DNA from: an uncultured Pelagibacteraceae bacterium
GTDB lineage: Bacteria; Pseudomonadota; Alphaproteobacteria; Pelagibacterales; Pelagibacteraceae
Direction: 5' to 3'
DNA: 64,000 nucleotides
Assembly (NCBI GenBank): GCA_902594235.1
Contig: CACJLJ010000003.1
Span: 134,526 to 198,525 of the forward strand
Position numbers and translations under genes: made by a program. The notes beneath the pieces are model-generated. The model was not told the origin of the DNA, did not search any database, and saw only the letters and a list, made by a program, of their open reading frames with translations. This document shows positions 43,189-52,763 of the stretch, piece after piece; the stretch's first letter is position 1, and every line of letters starts with the position of its first letter.

Positions 43189-44742
43189 TTAATCTTTATA
43201 AACTATGTTACGGGCAGACATTATAAGTTCATCAGCCTCAGATTTTGATAAAGCAAAATCCTCTAAATAGCCTTGTATTTTTACTTTTTCACCCTTAATG
43301 ACATCAAATCCTCCGGTCAACTCATCAGATGCCAAATCAGCAAAATCGACTAACTTTAAAATTTTCTGTTCACCTAGAGTCACCAACATTCCCGGGGTCA
43401 AACCTTTTAATTTAATCAAAGAGTCCTCAAGACCTAAATCTTTTATTCTTTGAGAAATATCTTCTTGATCTTTTTGATGAAATTCTTTAGCTCTTTCAAT
43501 TAAAGCTTTAGCAGTATCTTCCTCGATACCTTCAATTTTGATTAAACTTTCAACATCACTATCTTTAATGTCATCTATAGTTGAAAAACCTTCAGCTACC
43601 AATAATTGTCCTAGAGTTTCATCAAGTTCTAAATTTCTTACAAAGTTTTCCGTTTTTTCTTTAAACTCCAATTGTCTTCTCTCTGAATCCTCCTGATCTG
43701 TCATTATGTTAATTTCATAATTTAAAAGTTTTGTAGCTAGTCTAACATTTTGACCCCTACGACCTATAGCTTTACTTAAATTTTCCTCTGACAAAATCAC
43801 ATCAAGTTTTTTTCTCTCTGCATCAACGTTTACTCTCTGCACTTCTGCAGGTGATAATGCATTTGAGACTAATATTGCAGGGTCGTCTGACCAATTTACA
43901 ATATCAATTTTTTCACCTTGTAATTCATTTACAACTGCCTGAACCCTAGACCCTCTCATTCCCACACAGGCTCCTACTGGATCAAGAGAAGTATCAACCG
44001 CTTTAACACAAATTTTTGCTCTACTCCCTGGGTCTCTTGAAGAAGATTTAATTTCTATTAACCCATCATAAATTTCGGGTACTTCCTGCACAAAAAGTTT
44101 TTCCATAAATTTCGGTTGTGCTCTAGACAAGAAAATTTGCTGACCTCGAGGTTCCCTTCTCACATCGTAACAATATGCTTTAACTCTGTCACCAGCTTTG
44201 ATATTTTCTCGAGGGATTAATTCATTTTTTTGAATTATTGCCTCAGTTCTTCCAAGATCTACAACAATATTTCCAAATTCTAGTCTTTTAACAATTCCAC
44301 TTAAAATAGTATCTTTTTTATCTTTAAAATCATTATATTGTCTTTCACGCTCAGCTTCTCTTACATTAAAATTTATAACTTGCTTTGCAATTTGAGCTGC
44401 TATTCTTCCAAAATCAAATGAAGGTAGTGGCTGTAGTATTTCATCACCAATTTTTTTATCTTTATTTTTATTATCTAAATTGATTGCATCTTTTAATTTA
44501 ATCTCTGTATTTGAATTCTCAGGATTTTCTGAAACAATTAGTTTTCTAAAGATTTCAATATCTCCGTTGTCTCTATTTATTTGAACTGTAATATCATTTT
44601 CTTGACCAAATTTAGATTTTGCAGCTTTAGCAATACCAGTTTCCATTGATGATATAATTAGCTCCTTATCTATAGACTTTTCTAAGGCTACTGCCTCAGC
44701 AATTCTTAATAGCTCTAGTTTATCTGCTCTTTTGTTTAACAT
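43189..44742 (-). CDS. nusA: transcription termination/antitermination factor NusA
   Basis: A 517-residue RNA-polymerase-binding factor. The N-terminal domain starts LELLRIAEAVALEKSIDKEL; S1 domain at SGIVKRLEFGNIVVDLGRTE; KH domains DPVGACVGMRGSRVQAV and SKAIGRRGQNVRLA; then two acidic C-terminal repeats. It heads its operon, which in most bacteria begins with rimP; no rimP precedes it here. Confidence 0.97.
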   Translation of the reverse strand: MLNKRADKLELLRIAEAVALEKSIDKELIISSMETGIAKAAKSKFGQENDITVQINRDNGDIEIFRKLIVSENPENSNTEIKLKDAINLDNKNKDKKIGDEILQPLPSFDFGRIAAQIAKQVINFNVREAERERQYNDFKDKKDTILSGIVKRLEFGNIVVDLGRTEAIIQKNELIPRENIKAGDRVKAYCYDVRREPRGQQIFLSRAQPKFMEKLFVQEVPEIYDGLIEIKSSSRDPGSRAKICVKAVDTSLDPVGACVGMRGSRVQAVVNELQGEKIDIVNWSDDPAILVSNALSPAEVQRVNVDAERKKLDVILSEENLSKAIGRRGQNVRLATKLLNYEINIMTDQEDSERRQLEFKEKTENFVRNLELDETLGQLLVAEGFSTIDDIKDSDVESLIKIEGIEEDTAKALIERAKEFHQKDQEDISQRIKDLGLEDSLIKLKGLTPGMLVTLGEQKILKLVDFADLASDELTGGFDVIKGEKVKIQGYLEDFALSKSEADELIMSARNIVYKD

Positions 44743-44756
44743 TTATTACTTTGCTC

Positions 44757-44784
44757 CAAAAAAAAATGGGCCAAAGCCCATTTT
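44757..44784 (-). terminator. rho-independent terminator of metK
   Basis: Reading minus: AAAATGGGC-TTTG-GCCCATTTT followed by a run of Ts, a textbook hairpin and T-tract about 55 bases behind the metK stop. It insulates the nusA operon from metK transcription. Confidence 0.9.
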
Positions 44785-44840
44785 GATAATTCAACAATGT
44801 ACTTGGAATATATAAAAGTTTTTTAATTATTCAATAGAAA

Positions 44841-46010
44841 CTATTTTGAAAAAACGTTTATTTTATCAATTTTTTCCCAAGAAAATGATCCGTCTTTCTC
44901 AGGTACTCTCCCAAAATGTCCATATGCGGATGTTTTTTCATAAATTGGTTTGTTTAATCCTAACATTTCTCTAATTCCTCTAGGACTTAAATCAAAATTT
45001 TCTTTTATTTTTTCTGTAACAAATTTATTTTTTTCGGCGTCGTTATCAAATAAATCAACATAAATGGATAAAGGTTTTGAAACTCCAATAGCATATGCTA
45101 ATTGTATCAAACATTTTTCTGAAATTTTTGAAGCAACAACATTTTTTGAAATATACCTTGCTGCATATGCTGCAGATCTATCTACTTTCGTTGGATCTTT
45201 ACCTGAAAATGCTCCACCACCATGAGGTGCTGCTCCTCCATATGTATCAACAATAATTTTTCTCCCTGTTAGTCCACAATCTCCATCTGGACCTCCAATC
45301 ACAAAATTTCCTGTTGGATTAACATAGAATTCTTCCTCATTAAAATTATCCATAAATATTTTTGGGATAGAATTAATCATATAAGGTCTTAACAATTCTC
45401 TCACTTGTTCTTGATTGACATCAGCAGAATGCTGAGATGAAATTACCACTGATTTGACTTTAACAGGTTTTCCATCCACATATTCAAAAGTTACTTGGCT
45501 TTTTGAATCTGGTTCTATATTTTTTAATTTGCCAGATTTTCTATCTTCAGCCATTAACTTCAATATTTTATGTGAATAATGAATTGGTGCTGGCATTAAA
45601 ACATCAGTTTCATTACAAGCATAACCAAACATAATTCCTTGGTCACCTGCACCCTCATCTTTATTTCCTGATGAATCCACTCCCATTGCAATATCTTTAG
45701 ACTGAGAATGTAGAAAGCTTTCAATTTTTGTTTTTTCTTTCCAAGTAAATCCATCTTGATCATAACCAATATCTTTAATGCAATTTCTTACTTTATCTAT
45801 TAACTCGTTATTATCAATTTTTGGTCCTCGCACTTCTCCAGCTAAAACTACTTTATTTGTTGTTGTTAGAGTTTCGCACGCAACTCTTGAAAATGGATCT
45901 TTTGATAAATAAGTGTCGACTACCATGTCAGATATCCTGTCTGAAACTTTATCAGGGTGTCCCTCAGAAACTGACTCGCTAGTAAAAAGGAAATTTTTAA
46001 ATTTACTCAT
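44841..46010 (-). CDS. metK: S-adenosylmethionine synthetase
   Basis: A 389-residue enzyme making SAM from methionine and [21 protein letters not shown] holds the catalytic His, [12 protein letters not shown] the central signature, and [18 protein letters not shown] the loop with Lys and Arg. Its start overlaps the lnt 3' end by 8 bases, so no SAM riboswitch leader is possible directly upstream. Confidence 0.97.
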   Translation of the reverse strand: MSKFKNFLFTSESVSEGHPDKVSDRISDMVVDTYLSKDPFSRVACETLTTTNKVVLAGEVRGPKIDNNELIDKVRNCIKDIGYDQDGFTWKEKTKIESFLHSQSKDIAMGVDSSGNKDEGAGDQGIMFGYACNETDVLMPAPIHYSHKILKLMAEDRKSGKLKNIEPDSKSQVTFEYVDGKPVKVKSVVISSQHSADVNQEQVRELLRPYMINSIPKIFMDNFNEEEFYVNPTGNFVIGGPDGDCGLTGRKIIVDTYGGAAPHGGGAFSGKDPTKVDRSAAYAARYISKNVVASKISEKCLIQLAYAIGVSKPLSIYVDLFDNDAEKNKFVTEKIKENFDLSPRGIREMLGLNKPIYEKTSAYGHFGRVPEKDGSFSWEKIDKINVFSK

Positions 46011-47544
46011 CTAAAAACCTATTAAATGAAAAAATTAAAAAAATATACAATAAAATAACGAATAAAAATATTTTATTTCCATATTTTGAAAAAAAAGTTG
46101 GACCTAAATCTCTTATCTCATTAAAGTCTATATATCCATTTTTACCAAAATCAATTTTTTGTTCAATTTCCCCCAAAGGATTAATTATAGCTGCCATACC
46201 ATTATTAGATGATCTAAGAATATATTTACCATTTTCAATTGCTCTAAAAATAGTATGAGAAAAATGTTGCTTAGGACCAATTGACTTTCCAAACCATCCA
46301 TCCTCTGAAATATTCAATATATAGTCAAAATTAAAATTCTTAGTTAATTTTCCACTATAAATGATTTCATAACAAATAAGTGGTAAAAATTTTAGTTGTT
46401 GATTGTTATAATCAATAGTCATAACTTTCCTCGATGCACCTTTACTAAAAGGTTGAATATTTTTTGTAATTGTTTTTAAACCTATTTTATTTAAATTTTG
46501 TTCAAACGGTAGAAATTCACCAAAAGGAACCAAATTTATTTTATTATAATTATCAATTAAATTTAGATTATTATCAAAAATTGAAAATGAATTAAAATAT
46601 TTATAATTTTTACTATTGAATGATCTGCTTGTAATACCTAAACCAATTAAATGATTTTCATTAAAATTGGAAAACAAATCTCTATATAGAAATAATTCAT
46701 CTTGATAAATATCTGGCAAAATTCCCTCAGGCCATAAAAAAATTGTTTTCTTTGCTTTATCTGGCGAGCTTATCTCAATTAATTCTTTAATAATTTTATC
46801 AACTCGAACATTTTCATAAAATCTATCGAGACTTATGTTGGATCCAATTATTCTTATAGTATAAGGATTTTTTTTAATTTCATTATTAAAAAAATTTTGT
46901 TTGTAGAAATAGCTGTAAGAAAAGAATAAAATTGGCATTGAAAGAAAAAGTATACTTATTACAACATCTTTTTTTGATTTTCTTAAAATGTAAATTGCTG
47001 GAGCAGAGAAAAAACTTATTATTAAGAGGTTAAATGAATAAGTTCCAATTACAGATAAAAAGCTAATAAAATTTAGACTTTCAGAAAGACTGAAAATAAT
47101 TAAATTCCATGGAAAACCAGTAAATATATTTCCTCTGATAAATTCAATTATTCCAAACAATAATGAAAACAATAAAAAGTTACTTACAAGGTTTTTTAAC
47201 TTTAGTAAGTAAAATATCAAAGAAACAACACCATAAAATAGTGATAAAAAAGCAGGAACTAAAATTATAGATATGGGAATTAAATAAATAAAATTTTGGT
47301 CAAATGTTAATGATATAGTAATCCAATATATATTTGTAAGAAAGTATCCAAAACCAAATATCCAACCATAATAGAAAAATAATTTTTTTTGAAATTTCAA
47401 GTTTTTATTTTTAAATAGAAAAATAAAAAAAACACTAAAAGTAAAAAAGTTTATAAAAAAAAGATTTAACGGTGGTATACTTAAAGAGCTAAGTGCTCCT
47501 AGTAAAAATAAGAAAAACGAATTAAATAAGAATTTTTTTTTCAA
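46003..47544 (-). CDS. lnt: apolipoprotein N-acyltransferase
   Basis: A 513-residue inner-membrane enzyme that adds the third acyl chain to lipoproteins. About six N-terminal membrane helices are followed by a nitrilase-fold domain: catalytic Glu in [10 protein letters not shown], Lys in [15 protein letters not shown] and Cys in [14 protein letters not shown]. The family tail [19 protein letters not shown] is present. In the miaB-phoH-ybeY-lnt-metK run. Confidence 0.95.
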   Translation of the reverse strand: MKKKFLFNSFFLFLLGALSSLSIPPLNLFFINFFTFSVFFIFLFKNKNLKFQKKLFFYYGWIFGFGYFLTNIYWITISLTFDQNFIYLIPISIILVPAFLSLFYGVVSLIFYLLKLKNLVSNFLLFSLLFGIIEFIRGNIFTGFPWNLIIFSLSESLNFISFLSVIGTYSFNLLIISFFSAPAIYILRKSKKDVVISILFLSMPILFFSYSYFYKQNFFNNEIKKNPYTIRIIGSNISLDRFYENVRVDKIIKELIEISSPDKAKKTIFLWPEGILPDIYQDELFLYRDLFSNFNENHLIGLGITSRSFNSKNYKYFNSFSIFDNNLNLIDNYNKINLVPFGEFLPFEQNLNKIGLKTITKNIQPFSKGASRKVMTIDYNNQQLKFLPLICYEIIYSGKLTKNFNFDYILNISEDGWFGKSIGPKQHFSHTIFRAIENGKYILRSSNNGMAAIINPLGEIEQKIDFGKNGYIDFNEIRDLGPTFFSKYGNKIFLFVILLYIFLIFSFNRFLDE

Positions 47545-47545
47545 A

Positions 47546-48007
47546 TTAATTAAATATTTTTGATAAAGATTTAAAAATTTTTTCTTCTTCTATGTACATC
47601 TTTTTATAATCTTTATTTTTTAAATGATCAAAACCTAATAGATGTAAAAAGCCATGTATAAAAAGTTTAATAGTCTTTTTCTGAAATTGTAATTTTGTCA
47701 TTTTTTTTTTACTATTAATATAATCATAGCTTATAATTATATCTCCTAAATAAGTTTCCTTTTTTTTTTTAATATCATTTTCAAATGGAAAAGACAGTAT
47801 ATCTGTATGCTTATTTTTTTTTTTAAATTTTTTATTAAGTAATTTTATATTTTTGTTATTTGAAAGTAGCAAAGTCAAATAAAAATTTTTTTTAGAAAAT
47901 CTGTATTTTTTAGGGAAATTTTTTATAATCTTATCAAAAAAAACTTGTTTATTTTTTATTTTTTTATTCCAAGAGATCTCTTCAGAAAGGACATTAACTT
48001 TTATCAT
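47546..48007 (-). CDS. ybeY: endoribonuclease YbeY
   Basis: A 153-residue metal-dependent RNase for 16S rRNA 3' maturation and ribosome quality control. The zinc motif is HGFLHLLGFDHLKNKDY (H-x3-H-x5-H), preceded by HTDILSFPF and the YLGDIIIS strand. Start ATG 48005-48007 (MIKVNVLSE) is preferred to the longer ORF; it still overlaps phoH by 14 bases. Confidence 0.93.
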   Translation of the reverse strand: MIKVNVLSEEISWNKKIKNKQVFFDKIIKNFPKKYRFSKKNFYLTLLLSNNKNIKLLNKKFKKKNKHTDILSFPFENDIKKKKETYLGDIIISYDYINSKKKMTKLQFQKKTIKLFIHGFLHLLGFDHLKNKDYKKMYIEEEKIFKSLSKIFN

Positions 48008-48998
48008 TATTATTGGAATAAGCCTTAACAATTTTAGAGACTAGCGGATGTCTCACTACATCAGCGTGATCAAAATCTACAACTGAAATCTCATTTAAAT
48101 CTGAAAGTAATTTTTTTGCTCTTTCTAAACCAGATAATTGTTTATTAGGTAAGTCTATTTGAGATGGATCACCATTAACAATAATTTTTGAGTTTTCCCC
48201 AATTCGAGTTAAAAACATTTTAATTTGCATATCAGTCGCATTCTGCGCTTCATCTAAAATTGCAAATGAATTTTTCAGAGTTCTTCCTCTCATGAAAGCT
48301 AAGGGAGCTATTTCAATATCACCTATTTCGATCATTCTCTGAATTTTCTCAAAGTGAAATAAATCGTAAAGTGAGTCATATAGGGGTCTTAAATATGGAT
48401 CCACTTTTTCCTTCATATCACCTGGTAAAAAACCAAGTCTTTCACCTGCTTCTACAGCAGGTCTTGATAAAATTATTCTCTCTATTTTTTTTTCCAATAA
48501 CATTGTTAAACCAACAGCCACAGCTAGAAATGTTTTGCCAGTTCCAGCTGGACCAGCTGAAATAATTATTTCACTTTCCCTAAGAGCTCTTACATAATTT
48601 TTTTGACGCTCAGATCTTGGAATTATAGATTTTTTTGGAGTTTTTATAATATCTGTAACATTTGTATTCTTTACTTTTTCATTTATCATAAATTTATCAA
48701 CAGACGAAAGAATATCTTTATTTTCTATATTTCCATTATTCAAAAATTGGTTTACTAAAAATTGAATTGCGTTTTTCAAAATTTCATTTTTTTCAATTGA
48801 TGATTTTATAAGTATTGAATTGCCTCTTGAGTATAAACTAGCACCAGTAATTTTTTCCAATTCTTTCAAATTTTTATTAAATTCACCCACTACTCCCATC
48901 AATAAATTGTTATCATGGAATATCACACTCAATGTATTATTATCAGAATATACAAACTTTAAAGATGGTTGAATATTTTTTTTTATTGAGTTACTCAA
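47994..48998 (-). CDS. ybeZ: PhoH-like ATPase YbeZ
   Basis: A 334-residue PhoH-family ATPase, partner of YbeY. Walker A is SAGPAGTGKTFLAVAVG, Walker B FAILDEAQNATDMQIKMFL, plus LSRPAVEAGERLGFLPGD. Predicted RNA-related function in the cytosol. One base separates it from miaB. Confidence 0.95.
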   Translation of the reverse strand: MSNSIKKNIQPSLKFVYSDNNTLSVIFHDNNLLMGVVGEFNKNLKELEKITGASLYSRGNSILIKSSIEKNEILKNAIQFLVNQFLNNGNIENKDILSSVDKFMINEKVKNTNVTDIIKTPKKSIIPRSERQKNYVRALRESEIIISAGPAGTGKTFLAVAVGLTMLLEKKIERIILSRPAVEAGERLGFLPGDMKEKVDPYLRPLYDSLYDLFHFEKIQRMIEIGDIEIAPLAFMRGRTLKNSFAILDEAQNATDMQIKMFLTRIGENSKIIVNGDPSQIDLPNKQLSGLERAKKLLSDLNEISVVDFDHADVVRHPLVSKIVKAYSNNNDKS

Positions 48999-48999
48999 T

Positions 49000-50331
49000 T
49001 TATGCCACTCTTAATTTTGATTTTCTGATCACTTTGCCAAAAAGTGTATTTTGATTACTTTTAATAATTTGTACTTTTACAATTTTTCCCACTTCATCAT
49101 TATTACCATCAAATATTACTGGTGTCATATGCTCTGATCTCCCAAAAAACTTACTACTTTCCTTGGTTTTATTTTCTACCAACACATCTATGACTCTTTT
49201 TTCTAACGATTTATTTTTATTAATTTGATGGTTAAATAATTTTTGTTGAATTTTTTCAAGTCTTTTTAAAGATATTTCACGATCTATAGTTTCCAATTTT
49301 GAGGCTACTGTACCTGGTCTAGGACTAAATATAAAAGAAAAAGAATTTATAAATTTGATTTTTTCAACTAAATTTAGGGTATCATTAAAATCATTCTCAC
49401 TTTCACCAGGATAACCTACTATAAAATCACTAGAAAATTCAATTTCAGAATTTATTTCTTTTAATCTTTCATAAACTTTAAGATAATCACTTATAAGATG
49501 CTTTCTATTCATTAGTTTCAAAATTTTATCTGATCCACTTTGAACAGGTAAATGTACTAATGGCATTAATTTCTTAGAAACCTTATACAAATTAATTAAA
49601 TCATCGGTCATATCCTTTGGATGTGAAGTGGTATATCTTATTCTTGAAATTTTTGGAATTTTTTCAATTTCAAAAATTAAATCTGATAATCTAAAATTTT
49701 TGTTCTCATAGGCATTTACATTCTGTCCAAGTAAAATAATCTCTCTAACTCCATTATCTACTAATATTTTTGCTTCTTTAACGATTTCATTAAAAGATCT
49801 AGAAAACTCAGGACCTCTGGTATAAGGAACTACGCAAAAATGACAAAATTTATCACAACCCTCTTGAATAGTTAAAAAAGATGAAACTTTTTTAGAGGAA
49901 TTTTTTATATTTTTTAAAAAACTAAATTTAGAAATAGCATCAAATTCTGTCTCATCCAATCTTTTTTGTTTTTTTAAATACTCTTGAATTTTATTATTTA
50001 ATTTATGATATGCCTGTGGCCCTATAACAAAATCAATATAAGGTTCTCTTTTTAACATTTCTTCATTTTCTGCTTGAGCAACACAACCAGCAACAATTAC
50101 TATGGGTTTTTGCTTTAATCTAAAATTTTTTTTTAATCTTCCAATCTCATGATAAACTTTTTCTTTAGCTTTATCTCTAATATGACAAGTATTTAATAGA
50201 TAACATGTAGCTTCACTTAAAATCTCAGTTTTTTTAAAACCAATTTCTTTAACAACATCATATATACGATTTGAGTCGTATTCGTTCATTTGACAACCAA
50301 AAGTTTTTATAAATATTTTATTTTGTTGCAT
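49000..50331 (-). CDS. miaB: tRNA-2-methylthio-N6-isopentenyladenosine synthase MiaB
   Basis: A 443-residue radical-SAM methylthiotransferase that modifies A37 of tRNAs reading UNN codons. The N-terminal cluster Cys lie in TFGCQMNEYDS, LNTCHIRDKA and VAGCVAQAE; the radical-SAM motif is EGCDKFCHFCVVPYTRG (C-x3-C-x2-C). A TRAM domain ends the protein. The A37-A38 region of tRNA-Leu(CAA) is among its usual targets. Confidence 0.96.
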   Translation of the reverse strand: MQQNKIFIKTFGCQMNEYDSNRIYDVVKEIGFKKTEILSEATCYLLNTCHIRDKAKEKVYHEIGRLKKNFRLKQKPIVIVAGCVAQAENEEMLKREPYIDFVIGPQAYHKLNNKIQEYLKKQKRLDETEFDAISKFSFLKNIKNSSKKVSSFLTIQEGCDKFCHFCVVPYTRGPEFSRSFNEIVKEAKILVDNGVREIILLGQNVNAYENKNFRLSDLIFEIEKIPKISRIRYTTSHPKDMTDDLINLYKVSKKLMPLVHLPVQSGSDKILKLMNRKHLISDYLKVYERLKEINSEIEFSSDFIVGYPGESENDFNDTLNLVEKIKFINSFSFIFSPRPGTVASKLETIDREISLKRLEKIQQKLFNHQINKNKSLEKRVIDVLVENKTKESSKFFGRSEHMTPVIFDGNNDEVGKIVKVQIIKSNQNTLFGKVIRKSKLRVA

Positions 50332-50952
50332 TTATAAAGAAGCTGCTAATTCATCAATTATTGCGTTAAAAGAAACAGATCGTCTTTCTTCTTCGGTATC
50401 CTTAAAAGGGTAAACAGTATGTAATAAATAGTTTGGAAATAAATACATATCTCCAACCTCTGGCGTCGCAACATAATTTCCACTACATAGCAATTTTGGA
50501 GTAGACTCAACTAGTTCTAATTTTCCATTCATGTTAATTTTTTTTCCTTCTTGTATTGTAGATCCTAAATTATTTGGAACTTTTAAATACCCAACACCAG
50601 AAATATGCCCTGAATGATAATGAAGAGGATTATACTCGTTTTTAAACTGTCTTACGATCCAGCTTTTGATAATCTTAAAATTTCGTAATGTTTTTCCGTT
50701 TCTATCTTTGATCCAATGGGCAGTTATTTTTCCTAAAAATTCTGCCCATTTAATTTTTTGCATAAAATCTTGATCAAGAAGAAATTCTTGTTGTACATTT
50801 CCCGCTAATTTTGGACCCTCATTTAAATCTTCAGATTTTTTTTTATCACCAATAATCTCATCAGTATATTTATTCATTTCAGAAACTATCTCATTAGGTA
50901 GCTTAAATTTAACTATTGATGGTCCAAAAGGTTTTATAATTTCTATTTTCAT
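50332..50952 (-). CDS. putative 2OG-Fe(II) oxygenase (TIGR02466-like)
   Basis: A 206-residue protein of a family often found in marine bacteria and phages. The core reads NPLHYHSGHISGVGYLKVP, where His residues may bind iron, then VGDMYLFPNYLLHTVYPF with a distal His and RRSVSFNAII with the 2-oxoglutarate Arg. Substrate unknown. It lies between miaB and fur with contacts of 0 and 4 bases, so it is co-transcribed with fur. Confidence 0.78.
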   Translation of the reverse strand: MKIEIIKPFGPSIVKFKLPNEIVSEMNKYTDEIIGDKKKSEDLNEGPKLAGNVQQEFLLDQDFMQKIKWAEFLGKITAHWIKDRNGKTLRNFKIIKSWIVRQFKNEYNPLHYHSGHISGVGYLKVPNNLGSTIQEGKKINMNGKLELVESTPKLLCSGNYVATPEVGDMYLFPNYLLHTVYPFKDTEEERRSVSFNAIIDELAASL

Positions 50953-51359
50953 TTATCTTTTTTGACACCATATAGCTCAAGTTTATGGTCAACTAACTTA
51001 TAACCATATTTATCAGCAACTTTCTTTTGAAGTTTTTCAATTTCTTCATCAACAAATTCTATTATTTCTCCAGTTTTAATATCAATTAAATGATCATGGT
51101 GACCTTCATTCAATTCTTCATATCTTGCCTTACCACCTTTAAATTCATGTTTAGTTAAAATTCCAGCTTCCTCAAATAATTTTACTGTTCTATAAACAGT
51201 TGCTATACTAATTTTAATATCAATTTTTGATACTCTTTTATAAAGTTCATCTACATCTGGATGATCATTAGATTCGGACATAACTTTAGCTATAATGCGT
51301 CTCTGATCAGTAAGCTTCACTCCTTTTGATATACATTTTTGTTCAATAGTTTCTGACAT
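50949..51359 (-). CDS. fur: Fur-family metal regulator (Fur/Mur)
   Basis: A 136-residue regulator: LTDQRRIIAKVMSESNDHPD and ISIATVYRTVKLFEEAGIL form the winged helix, and ELNEGHHDHLIDIKTGEIIEF supplies metal-binding His. In alphaproteobacteria the gene in this place (near miaB) is often the manganese-responsive Mur rather than iron Fur; the sequence alone does not decide. A second family member, Irr, is also in the window. Confidence 0.9.
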   Translation of the reverse strand: MSETIEQKCISKGVKLTDQRRIIAKVMSESNDHPDVDELYKRVSKIDIKISIATVYRTVKLFEEAGILTKHEFKGGKARYEELNEGHHDHLIDIKTGEIIEFVDEEIEKLQKKVADKYGYKLVDHKLELYGVKKDK

Positions 51360-51367
51360 AATTAATT

Positions 51368-51754
51368 TTAACTCAAATAAATAGGATTAATCAAATTTTT
51401 TTTAACATTAAATTTTTCACAAAGATTAGGTATATTTTCGTATTTAATATCAATTTCACTTAAAAAATCTTTAAAACTAAAGCAATAATAATCTATTTTA
51501 TTAACCAAATGAATTGCTTTTGCAAAAGATAGAGAATTTCTTATACCAGCAAAGCTACCCGGCCCTCTATTAACATAAATTTTAGAAATCTTTTTTATTT
51601 CCAATTTTTTAGACTGCAAAAATTCATCAATAAGCAAAGCTAATCTCTCATAATTAATTTTACTATTTTTATGACTAACACTATAATTAGAATTATTGAA
51701 AATTAACATGAAAAAAATTTTATCATTAGCAGCATCAATTATAAGTTTATTCAT
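51368..51754 (-). CDS. tsaB: short TsaB-like t6A subunit
   Basis: A 128-residue protein from ATG 51752-51754. It starts MNKLIIDAANDKIFF and carries NRGPGSFAGIRNSLSFAKAI, the mark of TsaB, the partner of TsaD in making t6A in ANN-decoding tRNAs. TsaB is usually about 220-230 residues; the C-terminal half is missing here, yet no frameshift is evident and the stop is followed at once by fur. Its first 47 bases overlap, head to head, the start of the deacetylase gene. The usual rimI neighbour is absent. Confidence 0.75.
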   Translation of the reverse strand: MNKLIIDAANDKIFFMLIFNNSNYSVSHKNSKINYERLALLIDEFLQSKKLEIKKISKIYVNRGPGSFAGIRNSLSFAKAIHLVNKIDYYCFSFKDFLSEIDIKYENIPNLCEKFNVKKNLINPIYLS

Positions 51755-52763
51755 TTTACAATTTTTTTTTTTAAGTAATTCTATTTCAGAAGAGAATAAT
51801 AGCAAATTTTATTCATATGATAGTGGCATTGTATCTATAATGTACCACCGATTTAATGAAAATAAATATCCATCGACAAATATTAAAATGGAAATTTTCA
51901 AAAAACATATGGAAATGATCAAAAATTCTGAATATGATTTTTTTGATCCAAAATTTTTAATAAATGAATTTAATAAACCAAAAAATAAAAAAAAAATTTT
52001 ACTTACTATAGATGATGGTTTCAAATCATTTTTCAACGAAGCTTGGCCTTATTTGAAAGAAAATAAAATTCCGTTTATTCTTTTTATTTCGACAGAACCT
52101 GTTGGCAAAAATGGTTATATGAATTGGAATGAAATTAAAGAGATAGAAAAATCTGAATTTGGATATATAGGGCATCATTCCCATACACATGAATACTTAA
52201 TTGATATGAAAAATTCTGAATTTATTAAAGATATAGAAATATCGTCTCAAATTTTTAAAGAAAAAATCGGATATGTACCAGAAATCTTTTCATATCCTTT
52301 TGGAGAATATTCCTTATTTATGAAAAAATATATAGCAGATAATTTTAAAATGGCTTTTGGACAGCATTCTGGTGTAATTGATTTAAACAAAGATAAATTT
52401 GAATTACCTCGGTTTCCAATTAATGAAAAATATGGAGAACTAAAAAGATTTAAAGCTATAATCAACTATTTCCCCTTAGAATATAAAACTCTTAAACCAG
52501 AAGAAAAAAAAATAGGAATTAAAGGGAATCCTCCCGAATTAGTAATTGAATTTTTTAAAGAACAAAAGAATATAAAAAATATAAATTGTTTTTCAAATGA
52601 TGGAGGAAGTTGGAAAAAAACAGACTTAAAATTCGACCAACAAAAAATGATTGTTAATTTCTCTGAAAAATTTATTCCAAGAAGGGGGAGAATTAATTGT
52701 TCTTTAAATGATAACGGAAAATGGCGATGGTTTGGAACTCAATTCACTGTAAAAAAAAATTAA
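51708..52763 (+). CDS. exported polysaccharide deacetylase (NodB-like)
   Basis: A 351-residue protein with signal peptide MKKILSLAASIISLFILQFF and a NodB-type domain. IMYHRFNENKYPS starts it, the metal Asp is in LLTIDDGFKSFFN and the His pair in IGHHSHTHEYL. FSYPFGEYSLF is a further family block. The last 90 residues look like an extra beta domain. It probably deacetylates a cell-envelope or extracellular glycan. ATG 51708 is preferred over an upstream TTG. It overlaps tsaB at the 5' side and the glucosaminidase stop at the 3' side. Confidence 0.87.
   Translation: MKKILSLAASIISLFILQFFFLSNSISEENNSKFYSYDSGIVSIMYHRFNENKYPSTNIKMEIFKKHMEMIKNSEYDFFDPKFLINEFNKPKNKKKILLTIDDGFKSFFNEAWPYLKENKIPFILFISTEPVGKNGYMNWNEIKEIEKSEFGYIGHHSHTHEYLIDMKNSEFIKDIEISSQIFKEKIGYVPEIFSYPFGEYSLFMKKYIADNFKMAFGQHSGVIDLNKDKFELPRFPINEKYGELKRFKAIINYFPLEYKTLKPEEKKIGIKGNPPELVIEFFKEQKNIKNINCFSNDGGSWKKTDLKFDQQKMIVNFSEKFIPRRGRINCSLNDNGKWRWFGTQFTVKKN

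Noticed and set aside
44743-44840. Possible SAM riboswitch near metK
   Set aside because: This stretch is downstream of metK. It holds the metK terminator, and the metK start itself overlaps lnt, leaving no leader.
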